Shown here: positions 23,034-33,674 of the stretch, one piece after another
Position numbering within the stretch: the first letter of the stretch is position 1
Layout of the letters: every line of letters begins with the position of its first letter
From: Galdieria yellowstonensis
Taxonomy: Eukaryota; Rhodophyta; Bangiophyceae; Galdieriales; Galdieriaceae
Assembly: GCA_026122205.1 (NCBI GenBank)
Contig: JANCYU010000035.1
Span: forward strand, 62,001 to 126,000
Length of the DNA: 64,000 nucleotides
Reading direction: 5' to 3'
Translations under genes and position numbers: made by a program
The notes under the pieces: generated by a model
The model's input: only the letters and a program-made list of their open reading frames with translations
Database searches by the model: none
What the model was told of the DNA's origin: nothing

Positions 23034-24084
23034 TCATTCCTCCCCGCCAACGCACCCTCCAAAAGGAAACATGGCGTCGTCATCTCTCCACAATTTGATC
23101 GTTTTATCCTTTTCCAACGCACCCGAAGCCAATATAGGCTCGCAAGGATGAGAAGATACCGATAAAACGACATCTACATGAGCTTCCAACTCCTGAAGTA
23201 TTTGTTCCGACTGCAAATCCCATATGTACACCAGATTGTTTTCCGAACCACAGGCAATGAGAGGTCGACGACTGGCCACAAACGTCGAAAAGATACAATA
23301 TCGACTGTTCACATGTCCAGAAAACGTTTTCACTACTCTGTTGCTCTCATAATCCCACAGTCGGAGTTTGCTATCAAAAGATGCAGTAAGGATATACTTG
23401 CCATTGGGTGAAAATTTCACAAACGATGTGGCTGCTGGGTATTCTTCGCTGCGCAAAATCTTATCACATGCACCTAACCTCCAATCCCATATCTTACAAA
23501 GACCATCATAACCACTGGAAACCAGTCGAGAACCATCTTTGTTAAAGTGTGCTGCGGTTACAGAAGGAGTGTGCGCAACAAATGAACGAATACTTTTGCC
23601 GCTTCCAGCATCCCAAATCCTTATCGTGCTATCGTATGAACCGGAGGCTATGACGCCCTCTCTAGGACAATAGTCCACACAAAATACGTAGTTCCCATGT
23701 CCTTTTAGTATTCTCGACCTCTTATTATCACGTACATCCCAAAGAATAACCAATTTGTCATCGGATGCCGACACAAGGTAGCGCGAGTCGGGAGACCAAC
23801 TTATATCGGAGATACCCTGTCGGTGACCACGAAATACTGCAACTATTTTTCCTGAAAATACGTCCCAAACCTTAAGTTGTTTTAATATATCTTTTTTGGT
23901 TTGTTTTGGGCGCGCTTTGCACCCAACCTCGTCATAATAACAGACTTACACATATCGTTTTGTCTGCAGAAGAAGAAGCTAAATAGAGACCATTCGGTGA
24001 AAACTTTACACTTGAAACTGCCTTTTTATGTCCTTCTAAAGTATACAATAACCGATAGTTGACTTGGGAACAACGATTCGTCAT
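23034..24084 (-). CDS. WDR5 / Swd3-type WD40 protein (COMPASS core)
   Basis: WD40 beta-propeller that presents histone H3 and holds together SET1/MLL (COMPASS) methyltransferase complexes. Exon 1 from 24084 (MTNRCSQVNYRLLYTLEGHK) runs to the first blade (SSSADKTI), an intron of about 70 bp follows, and the rest is one exon. Diagnostic strings are close to animal WDR5: VSSGYDGLCKIWDWR, SFVKFSPNGKYILTASFDSK, CGSENNLVYIWDL, ALEKDKTIKLW. Seven repeats and about 310 residues are normal for the family. The upstream start is limited by the transporter stop at 24134, leaving only 49 bp between the genes. Confidence 0.93.
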
Positions 24085-24133
24085 TCCACACACATATGCA
24101 AAGCAATCCAATTGTGTCTTTTTATTTTCCCTT

Positions 24134-25734
24134 TTATTCCATTCCCAAATATTTCCCACAAATGCGTTGCACTTGTCTTTTCATTTCTCTCGTATTTCTT
24201 CTTACGATAGCGCTCATTCCACCTTCAAAGCGTTCTTTCACATCTTCCAGGCTCAACTTGGAAGTGTCCACAAACACAAAGAGGAATATCACCCAAAATA
24301 CAAACACAATAGCTGCAAACACACCAAATGTTCCCACAGTGCCGTACGCTTCGATCTGTCTACTAAAAGTATAGGTTGAAATGGCTGCATTCCCAAAGAT
24401 CCAAAACGCACAAGATGCCATTCCCAAGTTTCTGGTATGAGACTCGAACAACTCTCCATTGACGACCCATGCCAAGGTTCCAAAACTAGGATTGTAGGAA
24501 AAATAATAGATAAAGAACCCAATCACGAATATAACTACTCGAGTAGTAATACTGTGCGAAAGATCACTCAAGCCAATCATTATCAACGCCATGACAGAAA
24601 CAGGCATCAAGGTAAGCATCACTCGACGTCTACCAAACTTATCCAAAATATAAAAAGCAGGTAAAACAGATAAAAAGTTCACAAACTCGACAGGCAACTG
24701 CATATAGATGGATTTTTTGTCCGTAAGTCCCAAACTTTTGAAGAGGTCCGACATGTAATAACCCACTGCTGCGGAACCACTCCATAAGGATGCAAAAGGA
24801 AGCAATCCTCCGAAAATGAACATTGCACGAGTTCGTTTGTTGCAGACAACTTCTTTCAGGACGGAAAAGAAACTGCGTTCGTTGCAACGCTCTTCTTGTA
24901 CCTTTTCCTTCATTTCTTCAAACTCCATTCTGCCTTTGAGTGTATCCTGTCTGATTCTCTTCCAATTCTTTTCTGCAGCATCTAGACGTCCTTTTTGTAC
25001 CAGCCATCGAGGACTTTCAGGTACAAAGAACATACCAATCAATTGAATAGTAGGAGCAATAAATCCAGAACCAAACATGTATCTCCACGTTCCAGGCACA
25101 TTTGCAAAAATAGAACTAACAATGGCACCCAGAAAGTCACCAAACATTTGAAAAGTTTGAAACAAGTTCAGGTGTCCTCCTCTATGTGATTTGGGTACTA
25201 GTTCTGCCAAATAGATTGGAAGAGTCATAGCTTCCGATCCTTTACCAACACCAAAGATAAGACGCCCTGCAAGTAAAACTCCATACGACTGAGCAAATGT
25301 GGACATGAAAACTCCCAGGTCATAAAGAATGCAAGACACAATAAAAGTAGGCCTTCTTCCAAACAAGGAGTTGTGGGGAATGGCACTATATTCATTGGTA
25401 TTAGTGAGGTAAACGATATTCTTTTGTTTTCATACATTACGCTCCCTACTATGGCTCCAAATAATGGACCAGAGGTAATCCAGGACCAAAGATTGGAATC
25501 AATATGCAAGTCAGGTTGTGCATACAAAGAAGCTCCACTCACGACAAACTGGTCCATTCCCATCATAATAGAGCCTATGCTTGCCAGTATTTCAAAGAGT
25601 ACGAGTATTTTGGTTGACTTGGGACCTGCCTCATTTTGGCTAGTTGTTGTTTGCACTTGGGTCTTTTGCTCCTCTTGTATTTCATTTAAAGCAGGTATTT
25701 CATCAACTTGTGATTCCTTGTTCAACTCCACCAT
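24134..25734 (-). CDS. MFS sugar porter (hexose transporter family)
   Basis: Twelve-helix sugar transporter of the major facilitator superfamily, expected in the plasma membrane; Galdieria-type algae grow on many sugars, so a hexose or polyol substrate is plausible. Exon 1 from 25734 (MVELNKESQVDEIPALNEIQ) and exon 2 (24134 to about 25340) join over a GTATGA...ATATAG intron as GSVIAIPHNSLFGRRPTF, restoring the GRR loop. Other family marks: AGRLIFGVGKG, YLAELVPKSHRGG, FFVPESPRWLVQKGR (PESPR), LDKFGRRRVML. A cytosolic tail carries the basic end REMKRQVQRICG. It is divergent from the TauD-like gene across 262 bp. Confidence 0.92.
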
Positions 25735-25996
25735 TTCTACAAAAAAAAAGATTTCCTTTCCAGCGGACGCGAGGGAACCAAGTCGGGAGAAAGATGGTAT
25801 TTTCCTTTTTTTGGACATCCATTGGACAGCTTTTCTCCCCATGTCCTGCGATGTCTCGACAACTTTGCTGCCCACGAGACGGAGGGACAGAAAATCCTTT
25901 TGGGATATCCCACGCTCGTTCTCTGGATTCGAGGACGTCCTCTTGAAGTTTCTCTTCTACTCTTTGTGGTGCTGTTGGTTTCCAAAAAAACACACA

Positions 25997-26986
25997 ATGG
26001 TTTTCCCTGGTGATGATAGCATGCCAGTATTAGAGACTGATATTCCGGAGCAAAAGGTCTTCAATAACCAGCCCTTTCCTTTGGTTCTCTCCCCTGGGTC
26101 GAAAGAGTGGGAGTTCACAAAATGGATTCACTGGTTCCAAAACAACACATCTTTTATCCAAAAATTACTGAGTCAATATGGAGCTATTCTATTTAGAGGT
26201 TTCCCAGTTCACAGTCCAGAAGATTTTGATAGTATGGTAGGAGCCTTTGGTTTCAAAGACTTTCCCTACATCGGAGGTGCTGCTCCACGAAAACAAGTGA
26301 CTGGCCGAGTTTTTACTTCCAATGAGGCTCCACCTTCTGAGTTGATACCTTTTCATCATGAAATGGCACAGTCTCCAAAATATCCAAAGAAATTATTCTT
26401 TTATTGTGATGTGGAACCTCCACGTGGAGGGGAAACGCCAATTTTATTATCTCATCTCGTATATCAAGAAATGAAGCAACGATGTCCCGACTTTGTTGCA
26501 GCATTGGAACAAAAGGGCATCAAATATACGAGAATTATGCCGGAAGAGGATGATCCTTCCACTCCCATTGGAAGAGGATGGCGATCGACGTATGCGGTGA
26601 ACAGTCGTGAAGAGTTGGAGAAGCGTTGTCATGAACTTGGTTCCGAATTGGAATGGCTTGAAGATGGTTGTTTAAAGGTTACTACAATATTGCCGGCAGT
26701 GAAGCATAACTCTGAGATAGGGAAACCTACCTGGTTCAATTCGATGATTGCAGCTTATCAAGGTTGGAAAGACAAAAGAAATGACCCAACGAAAGCTGTA
26801 ACATTTGGAGATGGTACTCCACTGCCTCCAGAAGACTTGCAGACTTGTTCCCAAATAATGAATGAAATATGTGTCGCCTTTGGTTGGAAAAAGGGAGACG
26901 TGCTGATGATCCACAATGAGTTGGTAATGCATGCAAGGAACTCTTTTGTTCCTCCTAGAAGAATATTAGCTTGTCTTGTAGCATAA
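25997..26986 (+). CDS. TauD/TfdA-family Fe(II)/2-oxoglutarate dioxygenase
   Basis: Non-haem iron, 2-oxoglutarate-dependent dioxygenase of the TauD/clavaminate-synthase-like group; substrate unknown. Start at 25997 (MVFPGDDSMP); the open frame further upstream overlaps the divergent transporter and is not coding. About 329 residues in one exon, normal for the family. Visible: LLSQYGAILFRGFPV, the metal-binding HxE in LIPFHHEMAQSP, PRGGETPILL, and near the end the distal His and the 2-oxoglutarate Arg in NELVMHARNSFVPPRRIL. It resembles plant proteins of the same fold with no targeting sequence. The 262-bp intergenic region shared with the sugar transporter may serve both genes. Confidence 0.9.
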   Translation: MVFPGDDSMPVLETDIPEQKVFNNQPFPLVLSPGSKEWEFTKWIHWFQNNTSFIQKLLSQYGAILFRGFPVHSPEDFDSMVGAFGFKDFPYIGGAAPRKQVTGRVFTSNEAPPSELIPFHHEMAQSPKYPKKLFFYCDVEPPRGGETPILLSHLVYQEMKQRCPDFVAALEQKGIKYTRIMPEEDDPSTPIGRGWRSTYAVNSREELEKRCHELGSELEWLEDGCLKVTTILPAVKHNSEIGKPTWFNSMIAAYQGWKDKRNDPTKAVTFGDGTPLPPEDLQTCSQIMNEICVAFGWKKGDVLMIHNELVMHARNSFVPPRRILACLVA

Positions 26987-27056
26987 ATAAGAAGAGTCGC
27001 TTTCCTATTCATGTTTTAGAAACAAACACTAACCAGCCAACCAACGGAAAGAGAAC

Positions 27057-27080
27057 GAGAGAGAGAGAGAGACACACACA
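27057..27080. repeat. GA/CA simple repeat
   Basis: A run of GAGAGAGAGAGAGACACACACA in the 239-bp intergenic region between the TauD-like and RanBPM-like genes. No other element seen there. Confidence 0.8.
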
Positions 27081-27225
27081 GAAACATTTCATGCAAAAGT
27101 CGAGACTTGGGGAAAGAGGAAATGTTGTCATCACACCCAAAACACTCGGCAGCTTTCTAGTTATGACTTACTTTAGCCACTTATTGAACACAAAGTATTT
27201 TGTATAGTGAGTTCAAGTTGTCTGC

Positions 27226-28536
27226 ATGCAAATAAACCACCACCAATACATGGAGAGACATTTTTATGACGACCTGCAAGTTCCAGTCCACGGTTGTGTA
27301 GTAGGGAACCTTCCTAGTGAGTTTCTTTCCAAGTTGCCTAGTGCTTGGTGTAACAAAGACAAATGTGAATATTTGGAGTTGACAAAAAAGAACCTCTGTC
27401 TAAAATACCAAGGACCTGGGAAAAGAAACGAGGACGCTGCTGCAGCGAGGACGCTCTTTCCAGTTCCTAGTGGTTGTGCCATATTTTATTTTGAAATTAA
27501 AGTTGTTAGTGCAGGAAGGGACGGCTTCATTGGTATTGGTTTGAGTGCAGCCAACGTTAGTCTCAACAGGTTACCTGGTTGGGAGTGCAACTCTTTGGGC
27601 TATCATGGCGATGACGGGAATGCTTTCCGAGACTCGGGTACAGGAACTCCTTATGGCCCAACTTTTACAACAGGAGATGTCATAGGATGTTGTTGGAACT
27701 TGATGAAAGGTGTTGTATTCTTTACAAAGAATGGTTTGGCACTTCCTATTGCCTTTCGAGGTGTTGGAGGGACGCTATATCCTACGGTAGGTTTGCAGAC
27801 ACCAGGAGAAATAGTCGAAGCCAATTTTGGTGGACAAGAGTTTGTGTTTGATCTTGTGATGTATGCCAAACAAGAAAAGTTGGACCTCTTATCGAGGATT
27901 TATAGTAGACAACTTCCTATTGGAGAGGATAAGCTGGTGAACGATATTTTAGACTATTTGGTACATCAAGGATATACATCTACTGCAGTATCATTTTCAA
28001 GAGATTCCAATCAAGGTGAATGGGTTAACGAACAACTCCAAAAGTCGGTTTCCAGGCATCGAATATGTAGTCTTATCCATCATGGAAACATCGATGACGC
28101 GATGAAAGAAATGGAACAAGCGTATCCCAGTGTTTGTCAAAACAAAAAGGTAGTCTTTCAACTTTTATGTCAAAAGTTTGTGGAGTGGATTCGCAAAGGA
28201 AGAGTGGACAAGGCCGTGGAACTTGGAAAGACGCAACTTATGGAATTGGTTACTAGTGAAGATGACGCAGAAAGTGCCAACTATCTCAGTGAGATTTCGT
28301 CCTTGTTGGCTTATGAAGACCCGATCAACTCACCAGCAAGTTATTTGTTGGATTTATCCAAACGTGAAGTCGTTGCCCAAATGTTGAACGATGCCTTTTT
28401 ACAGGCAGAAAGTGCTCCACGTTTATCTCAGTTGGAGACATGGACAAGGCAGTTGCAAGTTGTATTCGATAAACTTGCGACCATACAAGATCCAGAAGCC
28501 TCTTTGCTTTCGTTGCAAGATTTTCTTATCCGATAA
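27226..28536 (+). CDS. RanBPM/Vid30-type SPRY-LisH-CTLH-CRA protein (GID/CTLH E3 complex)
   Basis: Scaffold subunit of the CTLH/GID ubiquitin-ligase complex, the RanBP9/10 or yeast Vid30/Gid1 type. One exon, 436 residues. SPRY domain, roughly residues 60-210 (IFYFEIKVVSAGRDGFIGIG; GWECNSLGYHGDDGNAF; GDVIGCCWNLMKGVVFFTKN). LisH, about 235-265 (LVNDILDYLVHQGYTSTAVS). CTLH, about 275-330 (RHRICSLIHHGNIDDAMKEM). CRA to the C-terminus (YLSEISSLLAYEDPINSPAS). Domain order is exactly that of RanBPM. A second Met at 27250 could be the start. The 3' end is convergent with the HAD gene, with 47 bp between stops. Confidence 0.92.
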   Translation: MQINHHQYMERHFYDDLQVPVHGCVVGNLPSEFLSKLPSAWCNKDKCEYLELTKKNLCLKYQGPGKRNEDAAAARTLFPVPSGCAIFYFEIKVVSAGRDGFIGIGLSAANVSLNRLPGWECNSLGYHGDDGNAFRDSGTGTPYGPTFTTGDVIGCCWNLMKGVVFFTKNGLALPIAFRGVGGTLYPTVGLQTPGEIVEANFGGQEFVFDLVMYAKQEKLDLLSRIYSRQLPIGEDKLVNDILDYLVHQGYTSTAVSFSRDSNQGEWVNEQLQKSVSRHRICSLIHHGNIDDAMKEMEQAYPSVCQNKKVVFQLLCQKFVEWIRKGRVDKAVELGKTQLMELVTSEDDAESANYLSEISSLLAYEDPINSPASYLLDLSKREVVAQMLNDAFLQAESAPRLSQLETWTRQLQVVFDKLATIQDPEASLLSLQDFLIR

Positions 28537-28583
28537 AATTGGAGTGCATAGAAGAGATAAGGAATACAATGGATATATTGCTA

Positions 28584-29606
28584 TTACTGCATTTTCATCA
28601 CAAAAGTCTGCAAGTCAATCACTTCAATTTGTGGATTCTTACAAGCTCGAGCTCGCATTTCTTCCGTATTGTAACCCCAAGAAGCCAAATAAAACTTTAC
28701 AGGCGTTCCCAACATGGTCAAACAAGCGTTCTCCAATGTTTCCACTCGATCTTCCACAAAACTACATACATTGAAACTCTGTCCTTGTACTAGACGACTT
28801 TTCTTGATATACTTACTACAACGTTCGACCTTTCACCTCATCCAACTGGAGAAGCGACTTGAGGACTTTAAGTTTACTACCCGAATCCAACCCAAAAATA
28901 CGTTGTTCTTCCAACTCCACACCGCCGTGTTTCAACAACTCGCAAACAAAACGCTTTTCTTTGGTCGTCACAATAAATATAGGCGACTCTGAAAAGTTCA
29001 AGGCATCCACGATCCCCGGATAACTGCGAAAACATGAGCCATGCTTACTCAAGTTGGCAACGAAAACACTTACAATCGATGTTTCCCTAACCATCCTTGC
29101 AAATCCTGTTCCATCCACCCATCCCTAGTTGTACCAAATAGATCGACGAGCTCCGACTCGCTTGTCTCGTACTCACGAAACAACTGATCTCTGATCTGGC
29201 TATGCCAGTTTTCCATAATCTCTCCCACAGTTAGTGGTCGTGACTTTTGCTGCGAACGAATACTCGCACGTTGTTCGTCTAGCACTAACAGACCTAGAAG
29301 AATCATTTCGTAGCCAACTTCGACCAACGGCCTCAACTTGTGAAGCTTGTTTACGAGCCAGTCAGGAGGCGATATAGGATTCGGTATTATGTCTTTCGTG
29401 GTTATCATTATCGTAGTAGAGAGAAACTTAGATGAAACGTTTTCGAAAAGTGCATGGATATATTATATACCTTGCAAAACTTGTGGCCACTTGGACTGAA
29501 TAGATAACAACGCTGAACATATTAGTTCCAAGCAACTATCACAGAGCACACCATCAAAGTCCAAAGCATAAGCTACTCCAGTATTGGTACTTTTCGAAGG
29601 TGGCAT
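28584..29606 (-). CDS. HAD-superfamily hydrolase of cyanobacterial type
   Basis: Haloacid-dehalogenase-fold phosphatase, substrate unknown. Four exons join in frame from 29606: YALDFDGVLCDSCLELICSA (motif I DxDG), then QVLQ|DIIPNPISPPDWL with KLRPLVEVGYEMILLG, then WLGKHR|FYPGIVDALN with IFIVTTKEKRFVCELL (motif II) and EEQRIFGLDSGSK, then GRTL|YFVEDRVETLENA (motif IV acidic) and FYLASWGYNTEEMRARA to the stop at 28584. The layout matches a HAD group I recognise from cyanobacteria and plants (RLRPxxExGxEM; VTTKExRF; WGYNT). No obvious transit peptide beyond a short N-terminus (MPPSKSTNTGV). A tRNA-Gly gene lies 84 bp upstream on the same strand. Confidence 0.88.
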
Positions 29607-29689
29607 GATAAACTTAAAACAACCGGGAGAAGATTGTACCAGCAACGATCCCACGCAGCAGGATTCGCCAATTCCAAAAACAAAACAAT

Positions 29690-29761
29690 TACTGCCGCCG
29701 GGAATCGAACCCGGGTCTCCAGCTTGGAAGGCTGGAATGATAACCTTTACACCACGGCAGT
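29690..29761 (-). tRNA. tRNA-Gly (UCC anticodon)
   Basis: Full cloverleaf on the minus strand. Acceptor stem ACTGCCG with CGGCAGT (7 bp), discriminator A. Anticodon stem CCAGC/GCTGG closing loop CTTCCAA, giving anticodon TCC. T arm CCGGG-TTCGATT-CCCGG holding the B box. No intron. About 10 nt downstream is a T-rich run (TTTTG, TTTTT) suited to RNA polymerase III termination. It sits between the divergent HAD and FAHD1 genes. Confidence 0.96.
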
Positions 29762-29979
29762 CCATTCAGTAATAGTGAGTACTTTTAGCAGTTATCAAGT
29801 ATTTCCAGTTTCTTTTCGAGGGACAACCTTGTGGCTTTGTTGAATTGTCAATGATGGAAATAGAGAAGAGACAAATGTTTCCCCAACTTTATACAACGAA
29901 TAGACAAAGACATAAATGCAGTCAACAGAGACACCAAATACATCCCTTCAATCCTTATTCTACCGCCAAGGCCCTGGAA

Positions 29980-30780
29980 ATGGCAACGCTCTTGTTGGGT
30001 TTCCATGGAGCGATGATACCCCAACTCAGGGCTATACGCTTGTTTTCTTCAAAATCTGTCACAACGCGCATATCAAATATGTTGATCGATAAAGTTGGAA
30101 CCAAAGCAGTTTGTGTTGGACGTAATTATGAGAAACATGCAAAGGAGATGGGTGCTGCAGTTGGCAGCACAAAGGGCGATCCTATTTTGTTTTTGAAACC
30201 AACTTCCAGTTATCTACGAGGCGATCATCCCATTTTGCTTCCTGTAGGTGCCCAAGTACATCATGAAGTCGAACTTGGGGTGGTCATAGGCAAACTTGCC
30301 AAACGTGTGTCGCAGGAAGAAGCCATGAATTTTGTGACAGGATACGTATGTTGCATCGACGTGACAGCTCGGAATTGGCAAGCACAAGCAAAGAAAGAAG
30401 GAACTCCGTGGACGATATCCAAAGGATGTGACACTTTTCTCCCTATGAGCGACCTTATACCTGCCCAAAAGGTTCCCAACCCACGTGATCTGCACTTGTG
30501 GCTCAAGGTCTGTCGCTGTGTTTTATTTCTTCAATAAGCCAACTTACAAGGTGTAAAGGTTAATGGCAATATAAAACAATCAGGAAACACCAAAGATATG
30601 ATTTTCAGTATAGAAGAACTGATATCTTACACAACCAAATTTATCACGCTGTATGAGGGTGACCTCCTATTAACTGGTACTCCGGAAGGTGTCGGTCCTC
30701 TAGAAGATAATGACATTGTTGAAGCCGGTATTGAGGGATTGACAAGTATCAAGTTTCGATGTCAGAGAATATCTTCATAA
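29980..30780 (+). CDS. FAHD1-type fumarylacetoacetate hydrolase-family protein (acylpyruvase / oxaloacetate decarboxylase)
   Basis: FAH-family enzyme; FAHD1 relatives hydrolyse acylpyruvates and decarboxylate oxaloacetate in mitochondria. Exon 1 from 29980 to the LWLK codons, an intron of about 50 bp with a GTCTGT donor, then VNGNIKQSGNTKDMIFSIEE to the stop at 30780. Core motifs: AVCVGRNYEKHAKEMG, LFLKPTSSYLRG, HHEVELGVVIGK (metal-binding glutamates), YVCCIDVTARNWQ, and LLLTGTPEGVGPLEDND. The leader MATLLLGFHGAMIPQLRAIR with SSKSVTTR looks mitochondrial. Upstream in-frame Met codons to 29845 exist but seem less likely. Convergent with Pelota. Confidence 0.92.
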
Positions 30781-30906
30781 GAAACTGAATCCATATAGAG
30801 CTCATCGCAACTGATTCACTGTCTCTCTAGCAACGCCCTTTCTCAGTAATAGTGTGAAAATATTTCGAGTTTCCATTGGATACAAATGGTTTTTAAGTTG
30901 TAAAAC

Positions 30907-32031
30907 TTATTCATATTCAGGAAGTGGAAACCTTAACGTGGCAGCAATTCCAGTCAGCTCTTTTAACCGCGTCCCACTGACATGCATAGTTGAAAGGATA
31001 AACACTTTCCCTCCTGATTGTTTCACATTTTCCACCATTTCCGCAATCTGTTTTCGTCTAGTAACATCGGAAGTTCGAAATACTTCATCCGAAATAAACA
31101 AAGAATCTACAGCACCCAATTCCACGGATAGAGATACTTCATCCCATCCATACGCTGCCTTTTCAGGACAGGAGTCGAACGTATGAAAGAATGTGTTGAG
31201 TGCACGAGTTTCTTCCAAAGCTTTCACATTTTCCAGCTTTTTACTTAACGCATCGTCACTCAAAACCTCTTCCAACGCCCATTTTGTAACTGAAGAGATA
31301 TTACACAAAATAACCTTTGACTTGAAAGATACTACTGCTCGAAGGTCTCGTCTTGCTGCTTCTTCGAAAAAAAATTTGAAAAACTCGTCTTTCACGAAAC
31401 CAGGACTAGCAATAATGAGAACTTTGATGACTTGAAAATTGATATTTTGCACGCAGCTTTGGAATAACTGTGAGAAGAATTTGGCAAGTGCTCGTTCTCT
31501 GTTGAAGGCGGCATCTTTTCCCTTTCGAGGTATGGCAGTTTCCACTTTGGCTTTGACCAACGTCAACGAGCGACTCACCACGCAAACCAAACCCAGACCT
31601 TCTTGTAACAATACTGCAGCTACTTCTGCATTAGCGGAAGGGTCACAAGCGTCTTTTATACGCTGCAAGGTCCATTCATCCCAACTCTCCTTTCCAACAG
31701 AAATGGCGCGTTGTGGTTCCAAGGTCAACGTATGGTGAGCGCCCAGTTTTACATGTTCGTTTTCCACAACATTTTTCCCACTTATTCTTAGTTCACATCC
31801 TTGAGCGTCAAATTCTATATCATCTACTTGAATAGTAAGGAAAAGACGCACTCTTTCGTTTTCTGTGGCACCTGAAGACAGTTCTTTTTGCACTTTTCTT
31901 ATGGTAGAAGCACGTACAAAGTCCCCAGCGGTAATAAGGTTGTACAGCTCCCACATATCGTCACTATTTTCAGGTACTAGTTTTACAGTACCTGACCCTG
32001 TTTTGTCGATGTCTTTTCGTACCAACTTCAT
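30907..32031 (-). CDS. Pelota / Dom34 ribosome-rescue factor
   Basis: eRF1-like protein that, with Hbs1, splits ribosomes stalled in no-go and non-stop decay; cytosolic. Single exon of 374 residues from 32031 (MKLVRKDIDKTGSGTVKLVP), the typical start; the frame continues up to 32076 with a hydrophobic stretch that is probably leader. Domain 1 (Sm-like): EDSDDMWELYNLI-like block and the RVRLFLTIQVDDIEFDAQGC region. Domain 2: KFFSQLFQSC and KVLIIASPGFVKDEFFKFFF. Domain 3: the ALNTFFHTFDSCPEKAAYGW string and LFISDEVFRTSD. It lacks the GGQ motif of true release factors, as expected. Confidence 0.96.
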   Translation of the reverse strand: MKLVRKDIDKTGSGTVKLVPENSDDMWELYNLITAGDFVRASTIRKVQKELSSGATENERVRLFLTIQVDDIEFDAQGCELRISGKNVVENEHVKLGAHHTLTLEPQRAISVGKESWDEWTLQRIKDACDPSANAEVAAVLLQEGLGLVCVVSRSLTLVKAKVETAIPRKGKDAAFNRERALAKFFSQLFQSCVQNINFQVIKVLIIASPGFVKDEFFKFFFEEAARRDLRAVVSFKSKVILCNISSVTKWALEEVLSDDALSKKLENVKALEETRALNTFFHTFDSCPEKAAYGWDEVSLSVELGAVDSLFISDEVFRTSDVTRRKQIAEMVENVKQSGGKVFILSTMHVSGTRLKELTGIAATLRFPLPEYE

Positions 32032-32156
32032 ATCCGCGCAAAGCACCACCACAATTGCGATAAACCAACGCAGCATTTGGGCTTTTCTTTTTTGGTGTTG
32101 GAGGAGCGCTCACCTTGTGGTTGGTGGTTTGGTCGGTGGTAGCTTTTGGTGTGTAC

Positions 32157-33674
32157 ATGTTGAGACATACGGTAAAACACTTTGCAAAAGGATGGAAAAG
32201 TTTGCATTCAAGTTCAATAATAGCAGCCAATAAGATTTCCCAAGAGCAGCTTCAAGCATACAAGCAGTTGGAGTCTATTCCTCGGGAAAAGTTGTTGGTG
32301 ACGGATCCTTATGAAGGGGAAGCCTTGGGAAAAAAGGTATATGAACTAGTACCTGATCCCCAGGTACAAAAAAGAATCCAGGAAGCAGCTGGAGATATAC
32401 AATTAGAGCAACTGACAGAATTTGAACTTTCTCGGCTTCGTGCCACTTGTGAGAATCCAGTGGAGTTTAAGAACTTTTCTTTGAATTTTGGACCTCAACA
32501 TCCAGTAAGCAATATATTCCTTGCACTTGTGGATAACTAAATAGTCTAGTCTGCCCACGGTGTGTTACGTTTGGTTCTCGAGTTGGATGGCGAGTTGGTC
32601 AAGCGAGCGGACCCGCATATTGGACTGTTACATAGAGGAACAGAAAAGTTGATTGAATACAAGACTTACCTGCAAGCACTTCCATACTTTGATCGTTTGG
32701 ACTATGTTTCTATGATGGCTCAGGAACAGTGTTATTCTTTAGCAGTGGAGAAACTTTTGAAGATTGAAGTTCCTCGTCGAGCGAAATATATACGGACGCT
32801 ATTTGCAGAGATTACGCGACTGCTCAATCATCTTTTAGCTATAACTACTCATGCGATGGATGTAGGAGCTATGTCACCTTTCTTATGGGCTTTTGAGGAA
32901 CGAGAGAAACTTATGGAATTTTATGAAAGAGCTTCTGGTGCTCGTCTCCATTCCGCTTATGTACGACCAGGCGGTGTCCAATATGATATTCCATTAGGCT
33001 TATCGGATGACATTTATCGCTTTTGTGAGCAGTTTCCAGCTCGCATCGATGAGATTGAAGAGTTACTTACTGCCAATCGTATTTGGAAACAACGTACGGT
33101 GGATATTGGAATAGTGACTGCGAAAGATGCGGTGAATTTTGGATTTTCTGGTCCTATGTTGAGAGGTTCGGGTATTGCTTGGGATTTGAGAAAGTCTCAG
33201 CCTTATGATGCCTATGATGAAGTTTCCTTTACTATTCCTATTGGCACCAATGGAGACTGTTATGATCGTTATCTTTGTAGAATTGAAGAGATGCGACAGA
33301 GCGTTGCCATTATTGTCCAGTGTTTGAATCAGATGCCCGAAGGAGAAATAAAGGTGGACGATCGAAAGATATCTCCTCCTTCGAGAGCCAACATGAAGCA
33401 GTCTATGGAGTCTCTTATTCATCATTTCAAACTTTATAGTGAAGGCTATGCAGTTCCTGCTGGAGAAACTTATCGAGCTGTGGAAGCACCGAAAGGAGAA
33501 TTTGGCGTCTATTTGATAGCCAATGGCACCAATCGACCTTATCGTTGTCGTATAAGGCCTCCTGGATTTTATCATTTGTCCGCTTTGAATCATATGTGTC
33601 AAGGACATATGGTTGCCGATGTAGTTACTATGATTGGAACACAAGATATTGTATTTGGTGAAGTGGATAGATGA
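32157..33674 (+). CDS. NDUFS2: NADH:ubiquinone oxidoreductase 49 kDa subunit (NDUFS2 / Nad7), nuclear-encoded
   Basis: Catalytic-core subunit of mitochondrial complex I lining the quinone site. Exon 1 32157-32504, a 45-bp intron (32505-32549), exon 2 32550-33674; the join rebuilds FGPQHPSAHGVLRLVLELDG. Other marks: DPHIGLLHRGTEKLIEYKTY, LPYFDRLDYVSMM, PFLWAFEEREKLMEFYER, and the end MIGTQDIVFGEVDR. The leader MLRHTVKHFAKGWKSLHSS is mitochondrial. Between leader and core lie some 90 residues (starting QEQLQAYKQLESIPREKL) without a match that I recognise. In land plants this gene is mitochondrial; here it is nuclear, as in animals. Confidence 0.96.

Noticed and set aside
23034..23173. N-terminal extension of TrpRS in the open frame.
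   Set aside because: Overlaps the end of WDR5 coding sequence in another frame; the Met at 22996 gives a normal presequence.
25373..25996. Long in-frame extension upstream of the TauD-like gene.
   Set aside because: It is antisense to the sugar transporter exon 1 and has no dioxygenase similarity; the ATG at 25997 fits the family start.
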